Assembly: GCA_937885235.1 (NCBI GenBank) | Contig: CAKZZK010000183.1 | Location: forward strand, 1-8,768 | Length of the DNA stretch: 8,768 nucleotides | Direction: 5' to 3' | From: an uncultured Treponema sp. | GTDB taxonomy: Bacteria > Spirochaetota > Spirochaetia > Treponematales > Treponemataceae | Shown here: piece by piece, positions 1 to 5,936 of the stretch | How the letters are laid out: each line of letters opens with the position of its first letter | Numbering within the stretch: position 1 is the stretch's first letter | Notes under the pieces: generated by a model | Database searches by the model: none | The model's input: the letters and a program-made list of their open reading frames with translations, nothing else | What the model was told of the DNA's origin: nothing | Program-made: the position numbers and the translations under genes

Positions 1-22
1 TTTCGTCTGTTTTCCAATGGGT

Positions 23-451
23 TTATCCCTTGTAGCGACTTTTGAAACTGGCTCTTTCATTTATTACACTGGCAAATTCTCCACGATAAACACCTCCCTC
101 GGCAACACATAGTTCACCTTTAAAATCATGGTGCAGAAAAGCAAAATCTTTGAGAAAATTAATTCTAGCATTAACAATTACATCAATATATGTTGTATTG
201 ATTTTTTGAGCATCACCTCCTGCATCAATAAATTGTTGTAAAATATCATAAGACATTGTTCCAAGCAATATTTCATCATAATCAATTTCCAATACCTTAT
301 CCATGCCACCGATAACCAATACACCATCGATATATGTTCCCCATTTTGAGCAATCATTATCCAAAAAACCGATGATATTTTTTGTATTCCGTAGTTCTGA
401 CAGCATCTTCTTTCCAATACCACCAGCTCCAAAAATAAGTGCAGATTTCAT
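23..451 (-). CDS. Rossmann domain fused to the beginning of a TylF/MycF-type methyltransferase; truncated
   Basis: Predicted 142-residue protein. Residues 1-17 carry a dinucleotide-binding start (FGAGGIGKK) and residues about 28-36 read GFLDNDCSKWG, as in Rossmann domains fused to sugar methyltransferases in surface-polysaccharide loci. Around residues 116-131, AEGGVYRGEFASVINE matches the first SAM-binding strand and helix of TylF/MycF-type O-methyltransferases. In that family about 150 more residues, including a DTFEGF-like motif, should follow. Here only ten unrelated residues (RASFKSRYKG) precede a TAA, so the methyltransferase domain is almost wholly missing. The start is firm: GGAGGT lies 5 nt before the ATG, and the ATG overlaps the previous gene's TGA (ATGA). 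It is the fourth gene of the operon. It is likely a broken gene or one interrupted near nt 55; a separate short-chain role for the Rossmann part alone cannot be excluded. No catalysis can be expected from the methyltransferase stub. Confidence 0.7.
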   Translation of the reverse strand: MKSALIFGAGGIGKKMLSELRNTKNIIGFLDNDCSKWGTYIDGVLVIGGMDKVLEIDYDEILLGTMSYDILQQFIDAGGDAQKINTTYIDVIVNARINFLKDFAFLHHDFKGELCVAEGGVYRGEFASVINERASFKSRYKG

Positions 452-2151
452 TTTCTACCTCCAGCAACAACCGTTTTCCATCTGTCATCCTTCAAATATC
501 TTTCATAGAATTCATTGCTCAGCTTCACTCCAATGAGGTACAGAACCACAGCGCGGTCTGCCGTCTTTGTTTTTCCGATGTGGAATGTAGCGACAGATGA
601 AAAATGCGCTGTCTCTGCAAATAAAGCCTTCATTTCCCAGTACGGGTCATTCCGTATCACATCATATTTTTGGATGAGGGAGAGAAATTTTCCATAAATT
701 TCATTGTATACATTCTCCGAGAAGGAATTCGTCAGCTCAAAATCTGCAGACGGCACAACACCGTGCCATGACAGGGAAAGCCTGAACTGGTCAGAATGGA
801 CAAAATCATACTTGCCGTGGAAAGAATGCAGAAGTTTGCCCATATCATAATACAGGTCAGAGCCATCAAGTTCTCCCCGAGGATCTACAAGCATAAAGCC
901 CCTGTCGTTCCCCGGATATACGAGGATATTTTGAAAATGAAGGTCGCCGTGTATCATACGCAATTCTTGCGGATTTATGGCAGCAAGGAAATCCTTATTT
1001 TTTTCGATTTCCGTGAATATCTCCCGGATATTCCTGTATCTGACGCCGTTTATATCAAGGAAACGGGCAGCAATCAGCTTTCCAAGCACTTCTGATTTTT
1101 CAGAACACTCTGCAAGCCTGTCCAATACCCTGCGGACATGCTTTTCCTTCGCCCAATAATCGGGAGCAGCGGAAACCTTGCGGCTATAAACATGCGAAAA
1201 AAGCCAGTCAAGCAGTTTTTCCAAAAAGGTGATAGTCGCATCGGAATCAAAATGTCCGTCAAATATGTATTCCCTCAGATTTCTGCTTCCATAATAGGGG
1301 ACATCAAAGTATACCTCCGGGCTTTCTACATCATATTCCAAGACTTCCGAAAAATACGGCTTTAAGTCCTGCGGCAAGCCAAGAAGCCACTTTATTTCAT
1401 TTATGAGCTTTGCCCTTCCCTCCCCGCTGCCGGTTTTCTTGACTACAAGGCGGTAATGAAGCTTTGCATACGAGCCACCGGTCAATTCATCAGAATGACC
1501 TCCATTCAGCCTGCCATAAAGCAAATCTTCATAATTTATGGAAATCATTTCTGTCGTACCGAGGATACCGTTCAGCGCTTCAAGCAAGGGCATAGGCGCG
1601 GTAACAACATGCCTTAGCTCTTTCAAGGCACCGGAAGAAATGCGGGCAATTCCAGAAAACGCAATCCACGGAAAAGACATAAGTTCCGGTTCCGTAATAG
1701 CGGTGACACGCTTTCCATCCAATTCAAAGACAGGCTTTGTTTCGTCGGGTTCAAGCAAGCGCTTCACCACCAAGACATTCTTCCGAGAATACCTCCGCAG
1801 ACGGCTGAGGATGGCGATATCAAAGACCTGATTTCCTTCAATAATCAGGATGTCGTCATCGTCAAAGAAAGCATCACGAAAAATATCTTTGCTCAGGAGG
1901 TTATTTTTATCGGTAAACAGCTTTTTTGTCCTGATTGATTCAGTCCGCCGCTTTACTGATTCGATATTCCATATACCGCTCGAACCAAACAGAATGCAGA
2001 TATCTTCATTTGCAAATCCGTTCACATTGAGCAGGCTTATCTGTCTTTCCAGCACATTCATCTCATTGTACAAAGGCAGATAGCAAGATGGCAGTATCTC
2101 GTTGTTGTAAAAATGTACTTTTCCAACATTAGCCATGACAAACGCTTTCAT
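448..2151 (-). CDS. Degenerate nucleotidyltransferase domain fused to an APH/choline-kinase-like phosphotransferase
   Basis: 567-residue two-domain cytoplasmic protein. Residues 1 to about 225 resemble a sugar-phosphate nucleotidyltransferase (LPLYNEMNVLERQISLL near 25-41, DDDDILIIEGNQVF at 97-110). The glycine-rich GxGxR loop is absent from the N-terminus, and the usual GD metal site reads GN, so this domain may no longer transfer nucleotides. The C-terminal domain (about 230-555) is a kinase of the aminoglycoside/choline type. It has the catalytic loop HGDLHFQNIL at 401-410 and the metal-binding LVDPRG at 421-426, both intact. By family it should move the ATP gamma-phosphate to a small hydroxylated or amino-alcohol substrate. 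Fused cytidylyltransferase-choline kinases (LicCA) are known in treponemes, but this one lacks the LicC signature. The start at 2151 has AAGGGG about 6 nt upstream and overlaps the aldolase gene by 23 nt. An internal ATG at 2136 is the alternative. The substrate is unknown. Confidence 0.82.
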   Translation of the reverse strand: MKAFVMANVGKVHFYNNEILPSCYLPLYNEMNVLERQISLLNVNGFANEDICILFGSSGIWNIESVKRRTESIRTKKLFTDKNNLLSKDIFRDAFFDDDDILIIEGNQVFDIAILSRLRRYSRKNVLVVKRLLEPDETKPVFELDGKRVTAITEPELMSFPWIAFSGIARISSGALKELRHVVTAPMPLLEALNGILGTTEMISINYEDLLYGRLNGGHSDELTGGSYAKLHYRLVVKKTGSGEGRAKLINEIKWLLGLPQDLKPYFSEVLEYDVESPEVYFDVPYYGSRNLREYIFDGHFDSDATITFLEKLLDWLFSHVYSRKVSAAPDYWAKEKHVRRVLDRLAECSEKSEVLGKLIAARFLDINGVRYRNIREIFTEIEKNKDFLAAINPQELRMIHGDLHFQNILVYPGNDRGFMLVDPRGELDGSDLYYDMGKLLHSFHGKYDFVHSDQFRLSLSWHGVVPSADFELTNSFSENVYNEIYGKFLSLIQKYDVIRNDPYWEMKALFAETAHFSSVATFHIGKTKTADRAVVLYLIGVKLSNEFYERYLKDDRWKTVVAGGRK

Positions 2152-3163
2152 ATTTTCCCCTTTTCACGAGCAAATCCATATAATCTCTGTCAAATTTTCC
2201 TGCATGAGCCCTGTCAATAGAAGAAAGCAGGATGTCCATCACTTCAAGCGGAAATTGATTTTTGGCAAGATATTCCGCATAGGAGCGATGCACTCTGTGC
2301 TTTGCCGACAGGAAATAGGCAGGAGAATAGCCCCATTCCGTTTCCCTTCTGACGGGCTGAATGATATTTTCAATAAGGGCAAGTAGCTTTTGCATATCAT
2401 AGCGCTTTCCCTCATGGACATTCATATAATCAGCAATCAATTCCGTACAGAGATTTCCCGGAATCCTCCCCATTCCCATCAGAGAAGCATCAACAATGAT
2501 GTCCCGCCTGTCCCGACCATAGGCGATAAAGCCTTTTGCCAGAGAAAATGCCAATGACAGATTTTCATGGACATGTAAGCCCACAGTAATTCGCGCATCC
2601 AAATGAGACATATATTCACCACAGACAGGCAAGAGCTCTTCCAAAGTCAAAACCCCGAAAGTATCTACAACAGTGACTATTCGGGGAAGCAGCCTATTTG
2701 CGTACTCTATCACACGGAACAGGTCTGTCTTGCTGCAGCCCGGCGTATTGATTACATTGAACGCAACAAGATAGCCCCGAGCCATCACTTCCCGTGCAAA
2801 TTTCATGGCGGCATCAAGATAATCATAATAAAAAGCAATCCTGATATACTTTATGCGCCCGTCACATTCCGAAAGCTTTGTGACATCGTATTCATCAGCC
2901 CTTGCCATCAGCGCGTATTCCGCACTGCCTTCAGTTTCACCTTGCGACGGCATATCGCACGACAGCATATCGTATGCCTGCTCTATGCGGGGATAGTATG
3001 ATTTATTGCAATCATACACTACATTTCTCAGGAAGCCGAGTTCAATAATGTCAATATGCGCCTGACGCAGACCATCTGCAAGTTTTTTTATATTTTCATT
3101 GCCGAAATTGCCTGCATTTACGTGGGCGCCATCCCGCAAGGTGCAATCCAAGAGCTGTAGCAT
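2129..3163 (-). CDS. HMGL-type (DRE-TIM) aldolase, 4-hydroxy-2-oxovalerate aldolase-like
   Basis: 344-residue TIM-barrel metalloenzyme of the HMG-CoA-lyase-like superfamily. Visible motifs are LDCTLRDG at 5-12 (catalytic Arg10 and metal ligand Asp11), IIELGFL at 39-45, VDTFG at 166-170, the metal-binding HVH at 197-199 and the glycine loop GMGRIPGN at 230-237. The pattern fits MhpE/BphI-type pyruvate aldolases better than isopropylmalate or citramalate synthases. The tail (WGYSPAYFLSAKHRVH from about 277) resembles the aldolase-domain proteins found in capsule and O-antigen loci. By family it would cleave or form a C-C bond between pyruvate and an aldehyde, giving a 4-hydroxy-2-oxo acid. The gene starts 5 nt after the cytidylyltransferase stop, with AGAGG just before the ATG, and overlaps the next gene by 23 nt. 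The pairing suggests the aldolase supplies the acid that the cytidylyltransferase activates; this is inference, and the aldehyde partner is not deducible. Confidence 0.85.
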   Translation of the reverse strand: MLQLLDCTLRDGAHVNAGNFGNENIKKLADGLRQAHIDIIELGFLRNVVYDCNKSYYPRIEQAYDMLSCDMPSQGETEGSAEYALMARADEYDVTKLSECDGRIKYIRIAFYYDYLDAAMKFAREVMARGYLVAFNVINTPGCSKTDLFRVIEYANRLLPRIVTVVDTFGVLTLEELLPVCGEYMSHLDARITVGLHVHENLSLAFSLAKGFIAYGRDRRDIIVDASLMGMGRIPGNLCTELIADYMNVHEGKRYDMQKLLALIENIIQPVRRETEWGYSPAYFLSAKHRVHRSYAEYLAKNQFPLEVMDILLSSIDRAHAGKFDRDYMDLLVKRGKYESVCHG

Positions 3164-3168
3164 CGCCT

Positions 3169-3834
3169 CTATCCTTCTCTGTCTTCAAGCATGGAAAGAG
3201 CAAAACGGTAATCATATACGTCATCAATATCGACGGACTCCCGCTTGCCAAGTTCCATCAGATAAGGCTTCAGACCTATCCTGTCGCCCCATTCTTTGTA
3301 TTTTTCCCTCGGCGTTAGCTGTATTCCATTTGTAAACAGATACAGTTTCTTTAAGTTTTGGGAATTGGGATGCGCACGTCCTCTGGAAAAATTGAAGGGA
3401 CCTCTTTCATCCATCAGATAGTGGCGGAATGGCAGCACTGTTACCAGAGAATCGTAGCCTTCTTTCAGTTTTGCAAAGTACAGGGCTATCGCCTCTGCAT
3501 ACAGCTCGCTGCCAACCAGAGGGGATGTAACGCAAGACCACATAAAATGGGAGCCTTCAACGACATCGGCAAGATATGCTACGAATTCGCTGATCGGCAG
3601 GCTTTCATCTGCATACTGCACCGGGCGTTTCAAGGGAATCACTCCTTCGTCCACAGCCATTTTCAGCATTGTATCTGAATCAGAGGAAACGACAATCCTT
3701 TTAACAGCGGCAACAGCTTTAAGTTGTCTGATTTTGTGAATCAAGAGATTGCTGCCGCCAAAAGGCAGAATATTTTTGTTTGGCAACCTGCTGCTGTTCA
3801 TCTTTACCGGGATAATTGCAGTAACGTCTTCCAT
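3169..3834 (-). CDS. CMP-N-acylneuraminate synthetase-like cytidylyltransferase (NeuA family)
   Basis: 221 residues, the usual size for single-domain NeuA/KdsB-type enzymes that join CMP from CTP to a 2-keto sugar acid. The signature is residues 7-27 (begins IIPVKMNSSRLPNKNI, then LPFGG), the nucleotide-binding loop with conserved Arg and Lys. SSDSD at 50-54, RPVQYADE at 70-77, TSPL near 103-106 and the terminal VDIDDVYDYRFA at 201-212 (the metal-binding Asp region) are also present. The exact acid cannot be told from the sequence; no NeuB- or KdsA-type synthase lies in the window. I chose the ATG at 3834 over the in-frame GTG at 3846 because AGG sits at a workable distance from the ATG but only 2 nt from the GTG. 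It is the first gene of the minus-strand operon, with a candidate promoter 35-63 bp upstream of the ATG and the aldolase gene 5 nt downstream. Confidence 0.85.
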   Translation of the reverse strand: MEDVTAIIPVKMNSSRLPNKNILPFGGSNLLIHKIRQLKAVAAVKRIVVSSDSDTMLKMAVDEGVIPLKRPVQYADESLPISEFVAYLADVVEGSHFMWSCVTSPLVGSELYAEAIALYFAKLKEGYDSLVTVLPFRHYLMDERGPFNFSRGRAHPNSQNLKKLYLFTNGIQLTPREKYKEWGDRIGLKPYLMELGKRESVDIDDVYDYRFALSMLEDREG

Positions 3835-3864
3835 AAATATGCACACCTACTCAGTATCTGTAAT

Positions 3865-3935
3865 GATAATTATCCATTTCCATACAGAAACGGTTAATTA
3901 TCAATAATTTAGCATAAATACGGTTAATTGTCCAT
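3865..3935. promoter_or_regulatory. Three related operator-like boxes in the divergent control region
   Basis: Three similar boxes occur: 3865-3877 (GATAATTATCCAT, containing the perfect 10-bp palindrome GATAATTATC), 3892-3905 (GGTTAATTATCAAT) and 3922-3935 (GGTTAATTGTCCAT). Box starts are 27 and 30 bp apart, close to whole helical turns. The last two share ACGGTTAATT as a direct repeat. They lie between the operon and the XRE regulator gene and overlap the operon's candidate promoter. Binding by the neighbouring regulator is inference. Confidence 0.45.
3869..3897 (-). promoter_or_regulatory. Candidate promoter of the surface-polysaccharide operon
   Basis: Read on the minus strand, TTAACC (3892-3897) and GATAAT (3869-3874) are separated by exactly 17 bp. 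The -10 matches consensus at 5 of 6 bases and the -35 at 4 of 6. Transcription would begin near 3862, about 28 nt before the chosen ATG at 3834. Both hexamers fall inside the repeated operator-like boxes, so a protein bound there would block this promoter. Confidence 0.5.
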
Positions 3936-3971
3936 AACCAACTGAAAAATTGATAAAAATCCATAATTATA

Positions 3972-4328
3972 ATGCCTGTGGGTTTTTGGAATAACGTTCT
4001 AGCAGAACTGGACTATTTGGGAATGACAAACAAGGCTCTCGCAGAAAAAGCTGGCTTCGATGCTTCAAACATCGGGCGGGGAATCAAGCTTGGCAGCGCG
4101 CCGTCGGTGGAAACCGCTGTAAAAATCGCAAAAATCCTCAATGTGTCTGTCGAATACTTGGTAAGCGGGACGGACGAAACCCTGAAAAAATCCCGAAGCC
4201 AGACGGAATTGCAGCTTTTCCATAAATACGCGCGGACAATCTACGCCTTGGATGCTCTGCCAGAAAAAGCCCGCAAGCCAATCATCGAGATGATTGGCAG
4301 TATGGACAGGGAATTTGCAAACAGTTAA
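3972..4328 (+). CDS. Small XRE-family (Cro/C1-type HTH) transcriptional regulator
   Basis: 118-residue DNA-binding protein. Residues about 7-66 form a Cro/C1-type helix-turn-helix domain: TNKALAEKAGFDASNIGRGIK at 19-39 covers the two central helices, and APSVETAVKIAKILNVSVEYLVSG at 43-66 the following ones. The tail (about 70-118) is helical and lacks protease or ligand-binding motifs, so it may serve for dimerisation. Similar stand-alone regulators beginning GFW are familiar from treponemes. No Shine-Dalgarno sequence precedes the ATG. A GTG at 3978 in the same frame lies 4 nt after a perfect TATAAT (3968-3973), so a leaderless product starting there is an alternative. The gene diverges from the polysaccharide operon across 137 bp containing three operator-like boxes, which suggests autoregulation and control of that operon. 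The effector, if any, is unknown. Confidence 0.88.
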   Translation: MPVGFWNNVLAELDYLGMTNKALAEKAGFDASNIGRGIKLGSAPSVETAVKIAKILNVSVEYLVSGTDETLKKSRSQTELQLFHKYARTIYALDALPEKARKPIIEMIGSMDREFANS

Positions 4329-4443
4329 ATCAATGCTTCGAGGATGTCAAAAGCTATACTTCGAAGGTGCTTAAAGCTATACTTCGAGGGTTCCTAAAGC
4401 TATACTCCGAGGATGCTTAAAGCTATACTTCGAAGACATCAAA
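4329..4443. repeat. 23-bp tandem repeat array, about five units
   Basis: Units begin at 4329 (degenerate), 4352, 4375, 4398 and 4421, each exactly 23 bp. The consensus starts AGCTATACTTCGA and ends with a variable GGNTGCTTAA. Units 1 and 4 contain the palindrome CTTCGAAG; a further decayed unit may start at 4444. The period is not a multiple of 3, so it does not encode an in-frame peptide repeat, although each unit can read KLYFEG-like in one frame. There are no unique spacers, which argues against CRISPR. The array begins directly after the regulator gene's stop codon. Confidence 0.8.
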
Positions 4444-4497
4444 GTCTATAGATTCACGATATTTGGAATAAAGAAATGAAGCCTTTCCATCCGCCGC

Positions 4498-4526
4498 TTG
4501 ACAGCCTGCTAGGTGCGTTTTATCAT
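4498..4526 (+). promoter_or_regulatory. Near-consensus promoter for the thioesterase-oxidoreductase pair
   Basis: TTGACA (4498-4503, 6 of 6) and TATCAT (4521-4526, 5 of 6) are separated by 17 bp. A start 7-8 bp after the -10 falls at about 4534, the A of an in-frame ATG. This predicts a leaderless transcript and rules out the GTG at 4513 and the ATG at 4525 for mRNA made from this promoter. Confidence 0.6.
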
Positions 4527-4533
4527 GGAAGTT

Positions 4534-4941
4534 ATGGAACCATACATCCACAAGGTACAGTATTATGAGACCGACAAAATGCAGATAACCCATCATTCAA
4601 ACTACATCCGTTTTATGGAGGAAGCCCGCGTGGACTTCCTTGAAAAGCTCGGCTGGGGATACGACAAGATGGAGGAACAGGGTATTGCGTCTCCTGTGGT
4701 GAGCGTAAGCTGCGAGTATAAAAAGCCCACCACCTATCCTGACAGCATCAGCATTGCCGTCACCGTGCGGCAGTGCACGGCGGTAAAGCTCACGCTGGGC
4801 TACACGATGAGCACGAAAGACGGCGTTGCCTGCACCGCAACAAGCGTGCACTGCTTTATCGGCAAGGACGGGCGCCCGCTGCTCATCGAAAAGGCATTTC
4901 CAGACTTTTACAAGCTTTTGAAATCTATCATACAGGAGTAA
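4534..4941 (+). CDS. YbgC/FadM-like acyl-CoA thioesterase (hotdog fold)
   Basis: 135-residue cytoplasmic hotdog-fold protein of the 4-hydroxybenzoyl-CoA thioesterase group. The signature YYETDKMQITHHSNYIRFME spans residues 10-29: Asp14 is at the place of the catalytic acid, and the HHSNY-RFMEEAR segment is the start of the central helix. SPVVSVSCEYKKPTTYPD at 53-70 is the second conserved strand block. By family it hydrolyses acyl-CoA thioesters; the acyl group is not evident. Length is typical. The ATG at 4534 is preferred because a TTGACA/TATCAT promoter places transcription start there and because family members begin close to this point. The in-frame ATG at 4525 and GTG at 4513 have only a poorly placed AGG. 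The oxidoreductase gene follows after 11 nt, so the two are probably co-transcribed. Confidence 0.85.
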   Translation: MEPYIHKVQYYETDKMQITHHSNYIRFMEEARVDFLEKLGWGYDKMEEQGIASPVVSVSCEYKKPTTYPDSISIAVTVRQCTAVKLTLGYTMSTKDGVACTATSVHCFIGKDGRPLLIEKAFPDFYKLLKSIIQE

Positions 4942-4952
4942 AATACAATAAT

Positions 4953-5936
4953 ATGGTAAGAATCGGCATACTTGGAGCAGGAGCCATCGCAGGAACGATG
5001 GCAGACACCATCCGCCGGATGAACGCGGCAGGCAACAACAGCGTATCGCTCTATGCGGTCGCTTCACGCAATCAGGAAAAGGCAGAGGCATTTGCAAAGA
5101 AGGAAGGCGTGGAAAAGGCGTTCGGCTCATACGAAGCCATGCTCGCCGATGACGCGCTCGATCTGGTGTACATCGCTACTCCGCATTCCCATCACTACGA
5201 GCACATCAAGCTTTGCCTTGAACACGGCAAACACGTGCTCTGCGAAAAGGCATTTACCGTGAATGCGGCACAGGCGCGGGAGGTCTGCACGCTTGCCGAG
5301 CAAAAGGGCTTGCTGCTCACGGAAGCCATCTGGACACGCTATCAGCCCATGCGCACGATGATTTCAGAGCTGCTCGCATCGGGCATTGTGGGGGAAGCGC
5401 GGATGCTTACCGCAAACCTCGGCTATGCGATAACGGGTAAGGAACGCATCATCCTGCCGGAACTGGCAGGCGGCGCACTGCTCGATGTGGGCGTGTATAC
5501 ACTCAACTTTGCCGATATGGTATTTGGACAGCCAGACAGCGTGCAGGCAGTCTGCCAGAAAAGCGATCTGGGCGTGGACCTGCAGGACAGCTACACCCTG
5601 CTCTACAAGGACGGGCGCATGGCGGTGCTTTGCGCGGGCACAACGGGGATTTCCGACCGTTACGGCATCATCCATTGCACCAAAGGCTTTGTGCAGGTAG
5701 AGAATATCAACAATCCGCAAAAAATCAGCGTGTATGACAGCTCGTACAGGCTCATCAAGGAGCTTCCCTGCCCCGCACAGCTCACAGGCTATGAGTACGA
5801 GGTGCAGGAAGCCGCGGATGCCATCACCGCAGGCAGGACTGAATGCGCTTCCATGCCCCATGCGGACACTGTGCGCATCATGGAGCTTATGGACAGCATT
5901 CGCGCGCAGTTTGGCTTGCGCTATCCCTGCGAGTAG
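4953..5936 (+). CDS. Gfo/Idh/MocA-family NAD(P)-dependent oxidoreductase
   Basis: 327-residue soluble dehydrogenase. The N-terminal Rossmann domain opens with RIGILGAGAIAG (residues 3-14), followed by ASRN at 37-40 and the IATPHSHHYEH strand at 74-84. The EKP motif of the family reads EKA (98-100), a variant seen in the dihydrodiol-dehydrogenase-like branch, and EAIWTRYQP at 124-132 is typical of that branch. The C-terminal substrate domain has AGGALLDVGVYTLNFA at 172-187. It probably oxidises or reduces a sugar, inositol or related polyol with NAD(P); the substrate is not identifiable. The ATG at 4953 begins exactly at the Rossmann strand and has AGGAG 14 nt upstream, a long spacing. An upstream reading-frame extension to 4773 lies inside the thioesterase gene and is not credible. 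The 3' end overlaps the convergent kinase gene by 50 bp. Confidence 0.9.
   Translation: MVRIGILGAGAIAGTMADTIRRMNAAGNNSVSLYAVASRNQEKAEAFAKKEGVEKAFGSYEAMLADDALDLVYIATPHSHHYEHIKLCLEHGKHVLCEKAFTVNAAQAREVCTLAEQKGLLLTEAIWTRYQPMRTMISELLASGIVGEARMLTANLGYAITGKERIILPELAGGALLDVGVYTLNFADMVFGQPDSVQAVCQKSDLGVDLQDSYTLLYKDGRMAVLCAGTTGISDRYGIIHCTKGFVQVENINNPQKISVYDSSYRLIKELPCPAQLTGYEYEVQEAADAITAGRTECASMPHADTVRIMELMDSIRAQFGLRYPCE

Noticed and set aside
448..3834. Phosphonate pathway
   Set aside because: A cytidylyltransferase, HMGL-type enzyme and kinase recall phosphonate loci, but no PEP mutase or phosphonopyruvate decarboxylase is present, and the cytidylyltransferase is of NeuA rather than PntC type.
3835..3846. 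GTG start for the cytidylyltransferase at 3846
   Set aside because: The purine-rich stretch is only 2 nt from the GTG but well placed for the ATG at 3834, where family similarity also begins.
4329..4443. CRISPR array
   Set aside because: The 23-bp units are directly adjacent with no unique spacers, and no cas genes are present.
4773..4952. In-frame extension of the Gfo/Idh/MocA gene upstream to 4773
   Set aside because: It lies wholly inside the thioesterase gene in another frame, and family proteins start at the Rossmann strand encoded from 4953.
4597..5130. 177-codon minus-strand frame over the thioesterase
   Set aside because: Low-complexity Arg/Pro/Cys-rich translation typical of a shadow frame, opposite two well-supported genes.
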